64,000 bases of DNA from Nocardioides sp. Root140 (GCF_001426745.1 NZ_LMFI01000001.1:410000-473999); one strand, 5' to 3'; shown: positions 16,474-25,580, numbered from the stretch's first letter. Notes: generated by a model not told the origin, from the letters alone. Made by a program: numbers and translations.

Positions 16474-19400
16474 TCACCCCTGAGTCGCGCCCGGAAGAGG
16501 TGGCACGCCTTGTTCGAGGCGTGAGCGCACCCGCTCCGCCTCGGGAATCTCGACGTCGACCTTGCGGTACAGGTCATCGGCGGCCCGCCAGGCCTCGTTG
16601 CCGTCCTCGACGCGTCCGGCGTCGGACAGCGCGTCGCCGAGGAACGTGAGGCTCTGTGCCTCTTCGAAGAGCATTGAATGCTCCCGGGCCATGCCCAGGG
16701 CTGCCCGGTGATGGCGGACGGCATCGAGCGGGTTGCCGAGCTGGCGCTGCACGAGCACCAGCCCGTTGCGGGCACGCGCCATCAGTTCGTGGTCCGTGAC
16801 CCTGGTGGCCGCCTCCAGGGCCTCCTCGTCGCACCTGCGTGACTTCTCGAGGGCGCCGAGTTCGCGGTGGGCCCGGGCCATCTCGCAGAGGATGTCGGCT
16901 TCCTTGGCGCGCACACCACTGTCGCGGACGAACACCTGCGCGCGCTCCAGTGCCGCCAGGGATCCGACGGGATCGCCCTTGTCGCGAAGCAACGCCGCCA
17001 GCAGGACCAGCGCTTCGGCGATCACCGGCCGGTCCCCGCTCGCCTCGGCGAGCTCGAGCGAGCGGGTGGCGTGCTCTTCGGCCTGGTCGAGGCGGCCGAG
17101 CTGGTGCTGGACGAGACCGAGGTTGACGTGCACCGACTCGAGGCTGTTCTCGTGACCGGCGCGTTTGCTCGCGGCCAGCGAGAGCTCGAGCTCTCGCGTG
17201 GCCTCTCCCGGCCGGAACTCGACGAAGTGAACGCCGGCGAGCCCGTTGTGGACGGTGCTCACCGCCACGTGCTCGCCCCGTTCCTCGTGGATCGTCAGGG
17301 CGAGCTCGTAGTGGCGACGGCACTCGTCCATCTCACCCAGGGAGAAGAGGGCGAGGGCGAGGAGGCGCAGGGCATCGCCCTCTGCCTTGCGGTCGTGGTG
17401 TCGGCGAGCGGCGGCAAGGGCGGCGTCGTACAGGCGAGGTGCCTGCGCCGACCTTCCCGTGGACGCGACGTAGCGCCACAGCAGCACGGGCAGCTTGCGC
17501 AGGTAGTCGTAGTGGTCGATCCGATCGGCGACCTGCGCGGCCGCGAGCAGGTTGGGGTATTCACGATCGAGCCAGCCGAGAGCGGTCGCCTCCGACTCGA
17601 GACCCGGAAGGTCGATCGACTCATCGACCGTGACGTCGGGACGCCGGTCGCGGTCGTACGGCGCCCAGACGTCGACTGCTGCCTTGGCGGCGGCCAGGTA
17701 GTGGTCGAGGAGGCGGTGCTGGGCCGCCTCACGAGTGGCGGTCTCGTCGATCGACTCGGCCAGTTCGCGGGCGTATGCGCGCAGCAGGTCGTGGGACCGG
17801 TAGCGGCGGGCCTCGCGCTCCTCGATGAGGTTGGCCCTCAGCAGCTCGTCGAGATGGCGACGCGTCGTGCGCACGGACTCACCGCATAGCGCGGCGAGGG
17901 CGAACACGTCCGCGTCATGGCCGGGGTGCAGTCCGGTCCTGCGGAACAGGGTCGCCGCGCCCGCGCCGAGGTGCTGGTACGACGCCCCGAAGACCGGCCG
18001 CAGGGCACTCGTCCGGTCGTCGGGAAGATCGAGCACGTCGAGCCGGTCACCCTCGTCGGCGAGCTCCTCGACCAGGTCGGCGACGCTCGCGAGTGGTCTG
18101 GCCCGGCCGAGCTCCGCGGCAACCCGGAGTCCGAGCGGAAGCCGCGCGCACTGGTTTGCCAGCGTGCGCAGGGACTCGACGTCGGGCTGCGAACGAGGGC
18201 CGAGCATGTCTGCGAGCAGCCCCACCGCGTCGTCGCTGCTGAGGACTCCCAGGTCGATCCGGACGGCGCCCTCGCGGGCACCGAGGCCCGGCAGGGAGTC
18301 CCGGCTGGTCACCAGCACGGCGCAGTCCGGGTTGCCGGGGAGAAGTGGCCGCACCTGGTCGGAGGAGTGGGCGTTGTCGAGGATGACCAACATGCGACGG
18401 TCCGCAACGAGGCTGCGGAACCGGGCTCCACGCCCGTCGGCGGGTAGCCCGCTCGACGGCTCCAGTGCGGCGAGGAAGCCCGACAGGGCATCTCCCGGAT
18501 CGACCGGTTCATCGGGCCCGTAGCCGCGCAGGTCGACGTACAGCTGCCCGTCGGGGTAGTCGTCGGCGGCGCTGTGGGCCCAGTGCAGTGCCGTTGCCGT
18601 CTTGCCCACACCTGCTGTCCCGGTCAGGACGACCAGGCTCGACTGCGCGTCGCCGTCGAACAGCTCGTCGAGCCGGGCAAACTCCTCGTCGCGACCGACG
18701 AGGCGCGACGGCCGGAACGGGAGCATCCGCGGGACCGGCGCCGACGACGTGGCCGGTCCGGTCATGGACTCGCCGGCCAGGATCGTCGCCTCGAGGTCGC
18801 GGAGCTCCGGGCCCGGCTCGACCCCCAGCTCGTCGATCAGGTGGGTACGGGTGCTGCGGTAGGCCTCCAGTGCCTCGGCCTGTCGACCTGACAGGTAGAG
18901 CGCGGTCATCAGCTGGGCGGTGAAGCGCTCGCGGACCGGATGTCGACGCACGAGGTCGCTCAGCTCCGAGACCAGCCCCGCAGGACGGTCGGTGGTCAGC
19001 CGGGCGTCGTACAGGAGCTCGGTCAGCGACTCCTGCAGGCCGGTGAGCCGCTGGGAGTCTGCCCTCAGGGGTGGTACGTCGAGGCCGGCGTAGGCCGCGC
19101 CCCGCCACAGGTCCAGTCCTTCCCGGGCGAGGGCCGCGCAACGACTCGGGTCTGTCGCGAGCGCGTTCTCCGCTTCGGCAGCCAAGCCTTCGAACCGGTC
19201 GGAGTCGAGCTCGCCGGGCTCGACGCGGAGTCGATAGCCGGACTGGTCGAACACCAGACGAGTGGCATCGCCCATCAGCGTGCGCAACCGCGAGGCGTGC
19301 ACCTGGAGGCGTTGTTCGGCACGGTCGACGGGATGGCCGGGCCACAGGGCATCGGCAAGGGTGTCGAGGGGGACCGGCTCGTTGGCACGCAGCAGCAACA

Positions 19401-19491
19401 TCGCCAGGAACGCTCGTCCGAGCGCTCCGCCGGGGGCGATCTCGACACCGTCGTCGAGCACACCCACCGTGCCCAGGATCCGGAACTCCAT
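16474..19491 (-). CDS. SARP/AfsR-type regulator with BTAD, NB-ARC and TPR domains
   Basis: A 1005-residue transcriptional regulator. An OmpR-type winged helix spans about residues 1-95 (MEFRILGTVGVLDDG, RLQVHASRLRTLMG). The BTAD domain covers about 96-245 (ELGVEPGPELRDLEATIL). The STAND NTPase has P-loop GTAGVGKTATALHW near residue 290, LVILDNAHSSDQVRPLLP as Walker B region and LVTSRDSLPGLGAREG. The C-terminal third holds TPR-like repeats. AfsR-like proteins usually activate secondary metabolism or stress genes once the NTPase is switched. The ATG at 19491 has GGAGG upstream. It is divergent from an MFS transporter and not next to a biosynthetic cluster. Confidence 0.9.
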   Translation of the reverse strand: MEFRILGTVGVLDDGVEIAPGGALGRAFLAMLLLRANEPVPLDTLADALWPGHPVDRAEQRLQVHASRLRTLMGDATRLVFDQSGYRLRVEPGELDSDRFEGLAAEAENALATDPSRCAALAREGLDLWRGAAYAGLDVPPLRADSQRLTGLQESLTELLYDARLTTDRPAGLVSELSDLVRRHPVRERFTAQLMTALYLSGRQAEALEAYRSTRTHLIDELGVEPGPELRDLEATILAGESMTGPATSSAPVPRMLPFRPSRLVGRDEEFARLDELFDGDAQSSLVVLTGTAGVGKTATALHWAHSAADDYPDGQLYVDLRGYGPDEPVDPGDALSGFLAALEPSSGLPADGRGARFRSLVADRRMLVILDNAHSSDQVRPLLPGNPDCAVLVTSRDSLPGLGAREGAVRIDLGVLSSDDAVGLLADMLGPRSQPDVESLRTLANQCARLPLGLRVAAELGRARPLASVADLVEELADEGDRLDVLDLPDDRTSALRPVFGASYQHLGAGAATLFRRTGLHPGHDADVFALAALCGESVRTTRRHLDELLRANLIEEREARRYRSHDLLRAYARELAESIDETATREAAQHRLLDHYLAAAKAAVDVWAPYDRDRRPDVTVDESIDLPGLESEATALGWLDREYPNLLAAAQVADRIDHYDYLRKLPVLLWRYVASTGRSAQAPRLYDAALAAARRHHDRKAEGDALRLLALALFSLGEMDECRRHYELALTIHEERGEHVAVSTVHNGLAGVHFVEFRPGEATRELELSLAASKRAGHENSLESVHVNLGLVQHQLGRLDQAEEHATRSLELAEASGDRPVIAEALVLLAALLRDKGDPVGSLAALERAQVFVRDSGVRAKEADILCEMARAHRELGALEKSRRCDEEALEAATRVTDHELMARARNGLVLVQRQLGNPLDAVRHHRAALGMAREHSMLFEEAQSLTFLGDALSDAGRVEDGNEAWRAADDLYRKVDVEIPEAERVRSRLEQGVPPLPGATQG

Positions 19492-19600
19492 GACGTCCTC
19501 CGTCGCGCACCGTTCCCGGGTTCGACGAGCGGAGTCCGCCCCTGTGCCAATCCCGAGATCTGGCTACGTTATCGAAGTGACGCGGACGGTGCTCGCCCAT

Positions 19601-19606
19601 TAGCGT
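19601..19606 (+). promoter_or_regulatory. -10 box (TAGCGT) for a leaderless MFS transcript
   Basis: TAGCGT ends nine nt before the GTG at 19616, with no ribosome site in between. Confidence 0.45.
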
Positions 19607-19615
19607 GACGACCTT

Positions 19616-20860
19616 GTGAGCCGAATTCTCGATGCAGTCATGCCTCCGCGGCTCGGACGCGACTTCAGATGGCTGCTCGGCTCCTCGTGGGTGAGCCAGG
19701 TGGGCGACGGGATCGCCCTCGCCGCGGGGCCGCTGCTGATCGCATCGCAGACCCACGACCCGTTCCTGGTTGCGATGGGCGCGCTGCTGCAGCGGCTGCC
19801 GTGGCTGCTCTTCGGGTTGTACGCCGGGGTGGTGGCCGACCGACTCGACCGCTTGGTCGTCGTCGTCGCGGTGGACGTCATGCGGGCCGTGGTGCTCGGG
19901 ATCCTGGTGCTCGCGCTGGCCACCGGAGTGGTCAACATCGGCCTGGTGCTGGTCGTGCTCTTCCTCTTCGGCACCGCCGAGGTGTTCGCCGACACCACGT
20001 CGTCGACGCTGCTGCCGATGGTGGTGGCCAAGCGTGACCTCGGCATCGCCAACGCCCGTCTCACCGCAGGGTTCGTCACGGTCAACCAGATGCTCGGTCC
20101 GCCGGTCGGCGCCGCACTGTTCGCGGCAGGCATGGCCTGGCCGTTCGTCGCCCAGGCCGTGTGCGTGCTCCTCGGTGCTGCCCTGATCGCGAAGATGCGA
20201 CTGCCTGCGGTGCCCGCGCCGGAGGAGCCGAAGCGGGTGCGTCACGACATCCTCGAGGGGCTGCGTTGGACCTGGCGTCACCCCGCCGTACGCACCCTGA
20301 CGCTGACCATCGTGGCGTTCAACATCACCTTCGGCGCGGCCTGGTCGGTGCTGGTGCTCTACTCGCTCAAGACCCTCGACATGGGGGAGGTGGGCTTCGG
20401 CCTGCTCACCACCGCCGGCGCGATCGGCGGCATGGTCGCCATCGGGTCCTACGACTGGCTCGAGCGGCACTTCTCCCTGGGCAACATCATGCGGGTGGGG
20501 CTGATCATCGAGACCTTCACCCACCTGGCGCTGGCGCTGAACCGCTCCGGACTCGGCGCCATCGTGATCATGTTCGTCTTCGGCGCCCACGCCTTCGTGT
20601 GGGGTACGACGTCGCGCACGGTGCGGATGCGTGCGGTACCCACCGAGTTCCAGGGACGCGTCGGCAGCGTCTACCTGGTCGGGGTCTTCGGATCCATGGT
20701 GATCGGCACTGCCCTCGGCGGTGTGATCGCAGGCACCTGGGGGATCGTCGCGCCGTTCTGGTTCGCGTTCGTCGGCTCGGCCCTGCTGGTGGTGCTGATC
20801 TGGCGGCAGATGCCGCACATCGCGCACGCCGACGAGGCGCTTGTGGCGGCTGAGGACTGA
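19616..20860 (+). CDS. MFS transporter (EntS-like export family)
   Basis: A 414-residue polytopic membrane protein with about ten to twelve hydrophobic segments. GLYAGVVADRLDR is the loop 2-3 motif of the major facilitator superfamily, and LGPPVGAALFAAG marks TM5. The order of motifs fits the EntS/MFS_3 group that exports siderophores or drugs; the substrate is unknown. GTG 19616 was chosen because of the box upstream; ATG 19640 would also work. It shares a 124-bp divergent region with the SARP regulator, which may control it. Confidence 0.88.
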   Translation: MSRILDAVMPPRLGRDFRWLLGSSWVSQVGDGIALAAGPLLIASQTHDPFLVAMGALLQRLPWLLFGLYAGVVADRLDRLVVVVAVDVMRAVVLGILVLALATGVVNIGLVLVVLFLFGTAEVFADTTSSTLLPMVVAKRDLGIANARLTAGFVTVNQMLGPPVGAALFAAGMAWPFVAQAVCVLLGAALIAKMRLPAVPAPEEPKRVRHDILEGLRWTWRHPAVRTLTLTIVAFNITFGAAWSVLVLYSLKTLDMGEVGFGLLTTAGAIGGMVAIGSYDWLERHFSLGNIMRVGLIIETFTHLALALNRSGLGAIVIMFVFGAHAFVWGTTSRTVRMRAVPTEFQGRVGSVYLVGVFGSMVIGTALGGVIAGTWGIVAPFWFAFVGSALLVVLIWRQMPHIAHADEALVAAED

Positions 20861-20896
20861 GGTCCCGGGATACCGCGATTCGGGGTTGTCGGCGTG

Positions 20897-20902
20897 TAAT
20901 CT
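20897..20902 (+). promoter_or_regulatory. Possible -10 box (TAATCT) for smc
   Basis: TAATCT lies 108 nt before the smc TTG in the 150-bp gap after the MFS gene. The leader would contain GAAGCTGACCT twice in tandem (about 20963-20988). Confidence 0.4.
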
Positions 20903-21010
20903 CGGCCGTGCTGACCCTTCCCCACGGCGCCTGCAATGATTTCGTCGTTCAGCGACATGTTGAAGCTGACCTGTGAAGCTGACCTGACCGCCGCTGCGAG
21001 GAGTCGCACG

Positions 21011-24000
21011 TTGTACCTCAAGAGCCTGACGCTCAAGGGCTTCAAGTCCTTCGCGTCCTCCACGACCCTGCAGCTCGAGCCCGGGATCACCTGCATCGTG
21101 GGGCCCAACGGCTCCGGCAAGTCCAACGTCGTCGACGCGCTGGCCTGGGTGATGGGGGAGCAGGGTGCAAAGTCGCTGCGCGGCGGCAAGATGGAGGACG
21201 TCATCTTCGCCGGCACCTCCGGTCGCCCGCCCCTTGGTCGGGCCGAGGTGCAGCTGACCATCGACAACGCCGACGGCGCCCTGCCGATCGAGTACGCCGA
21301 GGTCACGATCAGCCGCACCATGTTCCGCAACGGCGGCTCCGAGTACGCCATCAACGGCAACACCTGCCGGCTGCTCGACGTACAGGAGCTGTTGTCCGAC
21401 TCCGGCATCGGCCGCGAGATGCACGTGATCGTCGGGCAGGGGCAGCTCGACCAGATCCTGCACGCCACTCCCGAGGAACGGCGCGGCTTCATCGAGGAGG
21501 CCGCCGGGGTCCTCAAGCACCGCAAGCGCAAGGAGAAGGCGCTCCGCAAGCTCGACTCCACCGAGGGCAACCTGCACCGCCTCGGTGACCTGCTCAGCGA
21601 GATCCGCCGCCAGCTCAAGCCCCTGGGTCGACAGGCCGAGGTGGCCCGCAAGGCGGCCACCGTGCAGGCCGACGTGCGCGATGCCCGGGCCCGGCTGCTG
21701 GCCGACGACCTCGTCACCGCACGTACGGCGCTCGAGCAGGAGATGGCCGACGAGTCGGTGCTGCTCCAGCGGCGCGCACAGGTCGAGAAGGACATCGCCG
21801 CGATCCGTGAGCAGGAGGCCACCCTCGAGGCAGCCCTGCGCGAGGACCTGCCCGCCCTGGCGAAGGCGCAGGAGACCTGGTTCGCCCTGTCCGGGCTCCG
21901 CGAGCGCCTGCGCGGCACGCAGTCGCTGGCGAACGAGCGGGTCCGCAACGCGGCCGGCACGGCCGACGAGCCGACCCAGCAGGGCGGCCGCGACCCTGAT
22001 CAGCTCGAGGCCGAGGCGGCCCGGGTGGGGGAGCAGGAGAAGCAGATCAACGTCGAGCTGGAGAACCAGCGCACGGCGATGAGCGACGCGGTCACCGCCC
22101 GCAAGGCGGCCGAGGACGCCGCGGCCGAGGAGGAGCGTCGAGTCGCCGGGTTGCAGCGAGCCGCGGCCGACCGACGCGAAGGACTGGCCCGCCTGCACGG
22201 CCAGGTCAACGCGCTCAAGTCGCGCGCAGCCGCAGCAGACGAGGAGATCGGCCGACTCACCGTCGCCCACGAGGAGGCCACCGCCCGTGCCGACCGCGCC
22301 CAGCGCGACTTCACCGCCCTCGAGACCAAAGTGGCCGGCCTCGACGCCGGCGAGGAGGGGCTCGACGCCGAGCACGAGGCCGCGGTCGGCCTGCTCGACG
22401 ACCTCGAGGAACGACTCGCGAAGGCGCGCGACGAGGCCACCCTTGCCGACCGGGAGCGCTCGGCACTGATTGCCCGCAAGGAAGCCCTCGAGATGGGGCT
22501 GACCCGCAAGGACGGCGCCGGTGCGCTGCTGGCCGCCTCGGACTCCGTCTCCGGCCTGCTCGGTTCGGTGGCCGCCCTGCTGACCGTCAGGCCCGGCTAC
22601 GAGACCGCGATCGCGGGGGCCCTCGGGTCGGCCGCCGACGCGGTCGCCGTGGCCGGCCCCGACGCCGCCATCGACGCGATCACCCACCTCAAGGGCGACG
22701 ACCTCGGTCGGGCCGGACTGCTGCTCGGCGGTGGCCCCGAGGCCGATGCCGACTGGCCCGGGCTGCCCGGCAGTGCGGCGTACGCCGTGGACGTCGTGGA
22801 GTGCCCTGCCGACCTGCGCCCGGCGCTGACCCGGCTGCTCTTCAAGGTGGCCGTGGTCCACGACCTCGACTCCGCGCGTGCCCTGGTCGACTCGATGTCC
22901 GACGTCACCGCGGTCACCCGTGAAGGCGACCTGCTGGGCGCCCACTTCGCCTCCGGTGGCTCGGCCAAGCAGCAGTCCCTGATCGAGATCCAGGCCGCGG
23001 TCGACGAGGCCGCCCAGGCGCTCGAGGAGGCCGCGGCGTCCTCGGAGCGACTGATGTTCGAGACCTCGCGCATGGAGACCGAGCGGCTCGACGCCCAGAA
23101 GCGGGTCGACGTGGCGCTGGCCAAGCTGCACGAGTCCGACGCGACCTTGGCCGCCGTGGCCGAGGAGCTCGGCCAGTACGGCTCGCAGGCCAGGTCCGCG
23201 CGGGGCGAGGCCGAGCGCCTCACGACCGCCATCACGAAGGCCCAGGAGGCGCGCGAGAAGGACCTCGCCGGGCTCGCCGAGCTCGAGACGCGCCTCGCCT
23301 CCGCCGAAGAGGCACCCGAGGAGGAGCCCGACACCAGCGTCCGCGAACAGCTGATCGAGTCGGCCCGGGCCTCCCGCCAGGCCGAGATGGACGCCCGGCT
23401 CGCGCTGCGCACCTCCGAGGAGCGCGCCCGGGCCCTGCACGGTCGCGCCGACGGCCTGCTGCGTGCCGCCCGCCAGGAACGCGAAGCCAGGGCCCGTGCC
23501 GCCGAACGACGCGAACGACTGATCCGCGAGGGCAAGGCCGCTCAGGCGGTGAGCACCGGTGTCGGCATCGTGCTCGAGCGCCTCGAGGGCTCCGTCACCA
23601 CCGCTGCCGAAGCGCGTACGTCGGTCGAGCAGTCGCGTGCCGGTCGTGAGCAGGAGCTGATGGCCACCCGCACCCGCCTGCGTGACCTCGACCGTGAGCA
23701 CGACGAGCTGGTCAACTCCGTCCACCGCGACGAGATGGCCCGCACCCAGCAGCGCATGCGCATCGAGCAGCTCGAGGAGCGCGCCCTCGAGGAGCTCGGC
23801 CTCGACCCCGAGGCGCTGGCCAATGAGTACGGCCCCGACAACCTCATCGCCTTCAGCGGTGAGGTGCCCGAGGGCGAGGAGGCCCCCGAGCCAATCCCGT
23901 TCGTGCGCGAGGAGCAGACCAAGCGGCTGCGTGCCGCCGAGCGGGCCCTGTCGATGCTGGGCCGGGTCAACCCGCTGGCGCTCGAGGAGTTCTCCGCGAT

Positions 24001-24565
24001 GGAGGAGCGGCACAAGTTCCTCACCGAGCAGCTCGAGGACCTCAAGAAGACCCGCAAGGACCTCCTCGACATCGTGCGCGAGGTCGACAGCCGGGTCGAG
24101 CAGGTCTTCACCGAGGCCTGGGAGGACGTGCGGGTCGCCTTCGACCACGTCTTCAAGCGGTTGTTCCCCGGCGGCGAGGGCAAGCTCGTGCTCACCGACC
24201 CGGGCGACATGCTCAACACCGGTATCGAGGTCGAGGCCCGTCCGGCCGGCAAGAAGGTCAAGCGGCTCTCGCTGCTCTCCGGTGGCGAGCGGTCACTCGT
24301 CGCGGTTGCGTTCCTGGTCTCGCTGTTCAAGGCCCGGCCCTCGCCGTTCTACATCCTCGACGAGGTCGAGGCCGCGCTCGACGACACCAACCTCGGTCGC
24401 CTGCTCGAGATCTACGAGGAGCTCCGCGAGAACTCCCAGCTGCTCGTGATCACGCACCAGAAGCGCACGATGGAGATCGGCGACGCGTTGTACGGCGTGA
24501 CCATGCGCGGCGACGGTGTCTCCGCGGTGATCAGCCAGCGACTGCGCGAGACCGAGCCGGCCTGA
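21011..24565 (+). CDS. smc: Chromosome segregation protein SMC
   Basis: A 1184-residue SMC ATPase that compacts and helps segregate the chromosome with ScpA/ScpB. Walker A GPNGSGKSN is at residues 31-39. Long coiled coils flank a hinge near 495-640 (SVSGLLGSVAALLTV to ALVDSMSDVTAVTREG). The C-signature LLSGGERS lies near 1089 and Walker B FYILDEVEAALDD near 1114. The TTG at 21011 was chosen because GAGGAG lies upstream and LYLKSLTLKGFKSFA is the family N-terminus; an in-frame ATG at 20936 would add 25 unrelated residues. The stop lies inside the first unit of a tandem repeat. The ftsY and ffh genes follow downstream, as is usual. Confidence 0.97.
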   Translation: MYLKSLTLKGFKSFASSTTLQLEPGITCIVGPNGSGKSNVVDALAWVMGEQGAKSLRGGKMEDVIFAGTSGRPPLGRAEVQLTIDNADGALPIEYAEVTISRTMFRNGGSEYAINGNTCRLLDVQELLSDSGIGREMHVIVGQGQLDQILHATPEERRGFIEEAAGVLKHRKRKEKALRKLDSTEGNLHRLGDLLSEIRRQLKPLGRQAEVARKAATVQADVRDARARLLADDLVTARTALEQEMADESVLLQRRAQVEKDIAAIREQEATLEAALREDLPALAKAQETWFALSGLRERLRGTQSLANERVRNAAGTADEPTQQGGRDPDQLEAEAARVGEQEKQINVELENQRTAMSDAVTARKAAEDAAAEEERRVAGLQRAAADRREGLARLHGQVNALKSRAAAADEEIGRLTVAHEEATARADRAQRDFTALETKVAGLDAGEEGLDAEHEAAVGLLDDLEERLAKARDEATLADRERSALIARKEALEMGLTRKDGAGALLAASDSVSGLLGSVAALLTVRPGYETAIAGALGSAADAVAVAGPDAAIDAITHLKGDDLGRAGLLLGGGPEADADWPGLPGSAAYAVDVVECPADLRPALTRLLFKVAVVHDLDSARALVDSMSDVTAVTREGDLLGAHFASGGSAKQQSLIEIQAAVDEAAQALEEAAASSERLMFETSRMETERLDAQKRVDVALAKLHESDATLAAVAEELGQYGSQARSARGEAERLTTAITKAQEAREKDLAGLAELETRLASAEEAPEEEPDTSVREQLIESARASRQAEMDARLALRTSEERARALHGRADGLLRAARQEREARARAAERRERLIREGKAAQAVSTGVGIVLERLEGSVTTAAEARTSVEQSRAGREQELMATRTRLRDLDREHDELVNSVHRDEMARTQQRMRIEQLEERALEELGLDPEALANEYGPDNLIAFSGEVPEGEEAPEPIPFVREEQTKRLRAAERALSMLGRVNPLALEEFSAMEERHKFLTEQLEDLKKTRKDLLDIVREVDSRVEQVFTEAWEDVRVAFDHVFKRLFPGGEGKLVLTDPGDMLNTGIEVEARPAGKKVKRLSLLSGGERSLVAVAFLVSLFKARPSPFYILDEVEAALDDTNLGRLLEIYEELRENSQLLVITHQKRTMEIGDALYGVTMRGDGVSAVISQRLRETEPA

Positions 24566-24631
24566 CCGGGCCCGACTGACCGGGCCCGCCTGACCGGGCC
24601 CGCCTGATCGGGCCCGCCTGATCGGGCCCGG
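24562..24631. repeat. Five tandem copies of a 14-bp unit at the smc stop
   Basis: CTGA(C/T)CGGGCCCG(C/A/G) begins at 24562, 24576, 24590, 24604 and 24618. Each unit holds the palindrome CGGGCCCG and a TGA; because 14 is not a multiple of three, the array places stop codons in all three frames. The first TGA is the smc stop. Confidence 0.95.
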
Positions 24632-25055
24632 CTCGTGCACCGGCCCGCCGTCACCCCCGGTGGGCTGTCGGGTTCGACCGGGGAGCACTCACCGGCCCGC
24701 CGGCGCCAGGTCGGCGCGACCAGGCTGGCGGACCGTACGACAGGTGAGCAGGCGGGTGTGGGCGCGGCTCACGCCCAGATCCGGCCCACAGCCCGCGAGT
24801 TACCTGTCGGACGGTCCGGTGCGGTCCGTCAGCGGACGACGAGCGGCCGTCCCAGGGGCTAGACGTGCATTTCGACAGGCAGTTCGCTCGTCCCGATGCT
24901 CACGTCACGCTCAGCGGACGCACTCGTGGCGTGAACTGCATGTCGAAATGAACGGCGCCGCCTCACTCGGTGTGGTCAGGCGGCATCGCGGGGCTTGCGC
25001 GCCGGGTCGAAGTCACCCGGGGCGAACAGGGTGCCGAGCAGACGAGTCCACCGCA
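24632..25055. other. 424-bp stretch with no confident gene
   Basis: No open frame here has family-like sequence, and the + strand frame over 24660-25058 is Arg/Ser-rich noise. The stretch holds a long inverted repeat (24868-24950) and, on the - strand, a possible 26-codon gene (24976-25056). The -10 box of the thioesterase gene lies at its end (25056-25061). Confidence 0.6.
24868..24950. repeat. 18-bp inverted repeat with 47-bp spacer
   Basis: CATTTCGACAGGCAGTTC (24868-24885) and GAACTGCATGTCGAAATG (24933-24950) are inverted copies with one mismatch. The arms are separated by 47 bp and are much more AT-rich than the surroundings. Confidence 0.85.
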
Positions 25056-25056
25056 T
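24976..25056 (-). CDS. Possible 26-residue small protein
   Basis: ATG at 25056 on the - strand gives MRWTRLLGTLFAP followed by GDFDPARKPRDAA and TGA. Codon third positions are mostly G or C as in real genes here, and the composition looks protein-like. There is no clear ribosome site (GCAGGGCACCCT precedes the ATG). It is divergent from the thioesterase. I do not recognise a family; it may be chance or the remnant of a longer gene. Confidence 0.3.
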   Translation of the reverse strand: MRWTRLLGTLFAPGDFDPARKPRDAA

Positions 25057-25061
25057 AGGGT
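25056..25061 (+). promoter_or_regulatory. -10 box (TAGGGT) of a leaderless thioesterase transcript
   Basis: TAGGGT is followed by exactly 7 nt and the GTG at 25069; there is no ribosome site. Confidence 0.55.
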
Positions 25062-25068
25062 GCCCTGC

Positions 25069-25518
25069 GTGAGTGATGCGAAGAGCCGCCCGACCCGCGC
25101 CGACTACGTCGCCTGGCGCACGGTGACCACCCGGTGGCGCGACGACGACGTCTACGGCCACCTGAACAACGCGACCTACTACGAGTTGTTCGACACGGCC
25201 GTCAACGCGCACCTCATGGAGGCGACCGGCACGAACGTGCGGTTCCTGCCTCAGATCGGCGTCGTCGCGGAGACGAGCTGTCGCTACTTCCGCGAGATCG
25301 GGTTCCCGGAGCCGATCGAGATGGGACTCGTGGTCGACAAGGTCGGCACGTCGTCGATCATCTACCGGATCGGGCTGTTCCAGGGCGACTCCGACGAGGC
25401 CGCGGCCGAGGGCCGCTTCGTGCACGTGTACGTCGACAACGAGCACGGCGCCGGCAACCGGCCCGTCGTGCCGATGCCCGACGTGATCCGGGCTGCCGTC
25501 GAGCCCCTGCTGCGCTGA
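25069..25518 (+). CDS. Acyl-CoA thioesterase, hotdog fold (4HBT type)
   Basis: A 149-residue single-domain hotdog protein. TRWRDDDVYGHLNNATYYELFDTAVN carries (in separate parts) the D-x-x-GH-N signature of 4-hydroxybenzoyl-CoA/YbgC-type thioesterases, where the Asp is catalytic. FREIGFPEPIEMGLVV follows the typical strand order. It should hydrolyse an acyl-CoA of unknown chain length in the cytoplasm. The transcript is probably leaderless. Two copies of GACCTGTCGT follow the stop directly. Confidence 0.87.
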   Translation: MSDAKSRPTRADYVAWRTVTTRWRDDDVYGHLNNATYYELFDTAVNAHLMEATGTNVRFLPQIGVVAETSCRYFREIGFPEPIEMGLVVDKVGTSSIIYRIGLFQGDSDEAAAEGRFVHVYVDNEHGAGNRPVVPMPDVIRAAVEPLLR

Positions 25519-25549
25519 CCTGTCGTCAGCTCGTGATGACCTGTCGTGG
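25517..25549. repeat. Two direct copies of GACCTGTCGT
   Basis: Copies at 25517-25526 and 25538-25547, 21 bp apart, beginning within the thioesterase stop codon. The same core occurs in the inverted-repeat cluster after rlmN (60091 region). Confidence 0.8.
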
Positions 25550-25580
25550 GGTCGCCGGCGGGCGCCGTACGGCGTGGGGT

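Noticed and set aside
20936..21010. A longer SMC start at ATG 20936
   Set aside because: The added 25 residues are unlike SMC proteins, contain a tandem GAAGCTGACCT repeat and have no ribosome site, whereas TTG 21011 has GAGGAG.
18509..24148. A very long open frame on the - strand over smc and the MFS gene
   Set aside because: Its sequence is the antisense of well-supported genes, lacks family motifs and follows from high GC in the third codon position. Not counted as a gene.
24660..25058. A + strand open frame of 132 codons in the gap after smc
   Set aside because: Arg/Ser/Pro-rich translation with no family likeness and no ribosome site; it also spans the inverted repeat.
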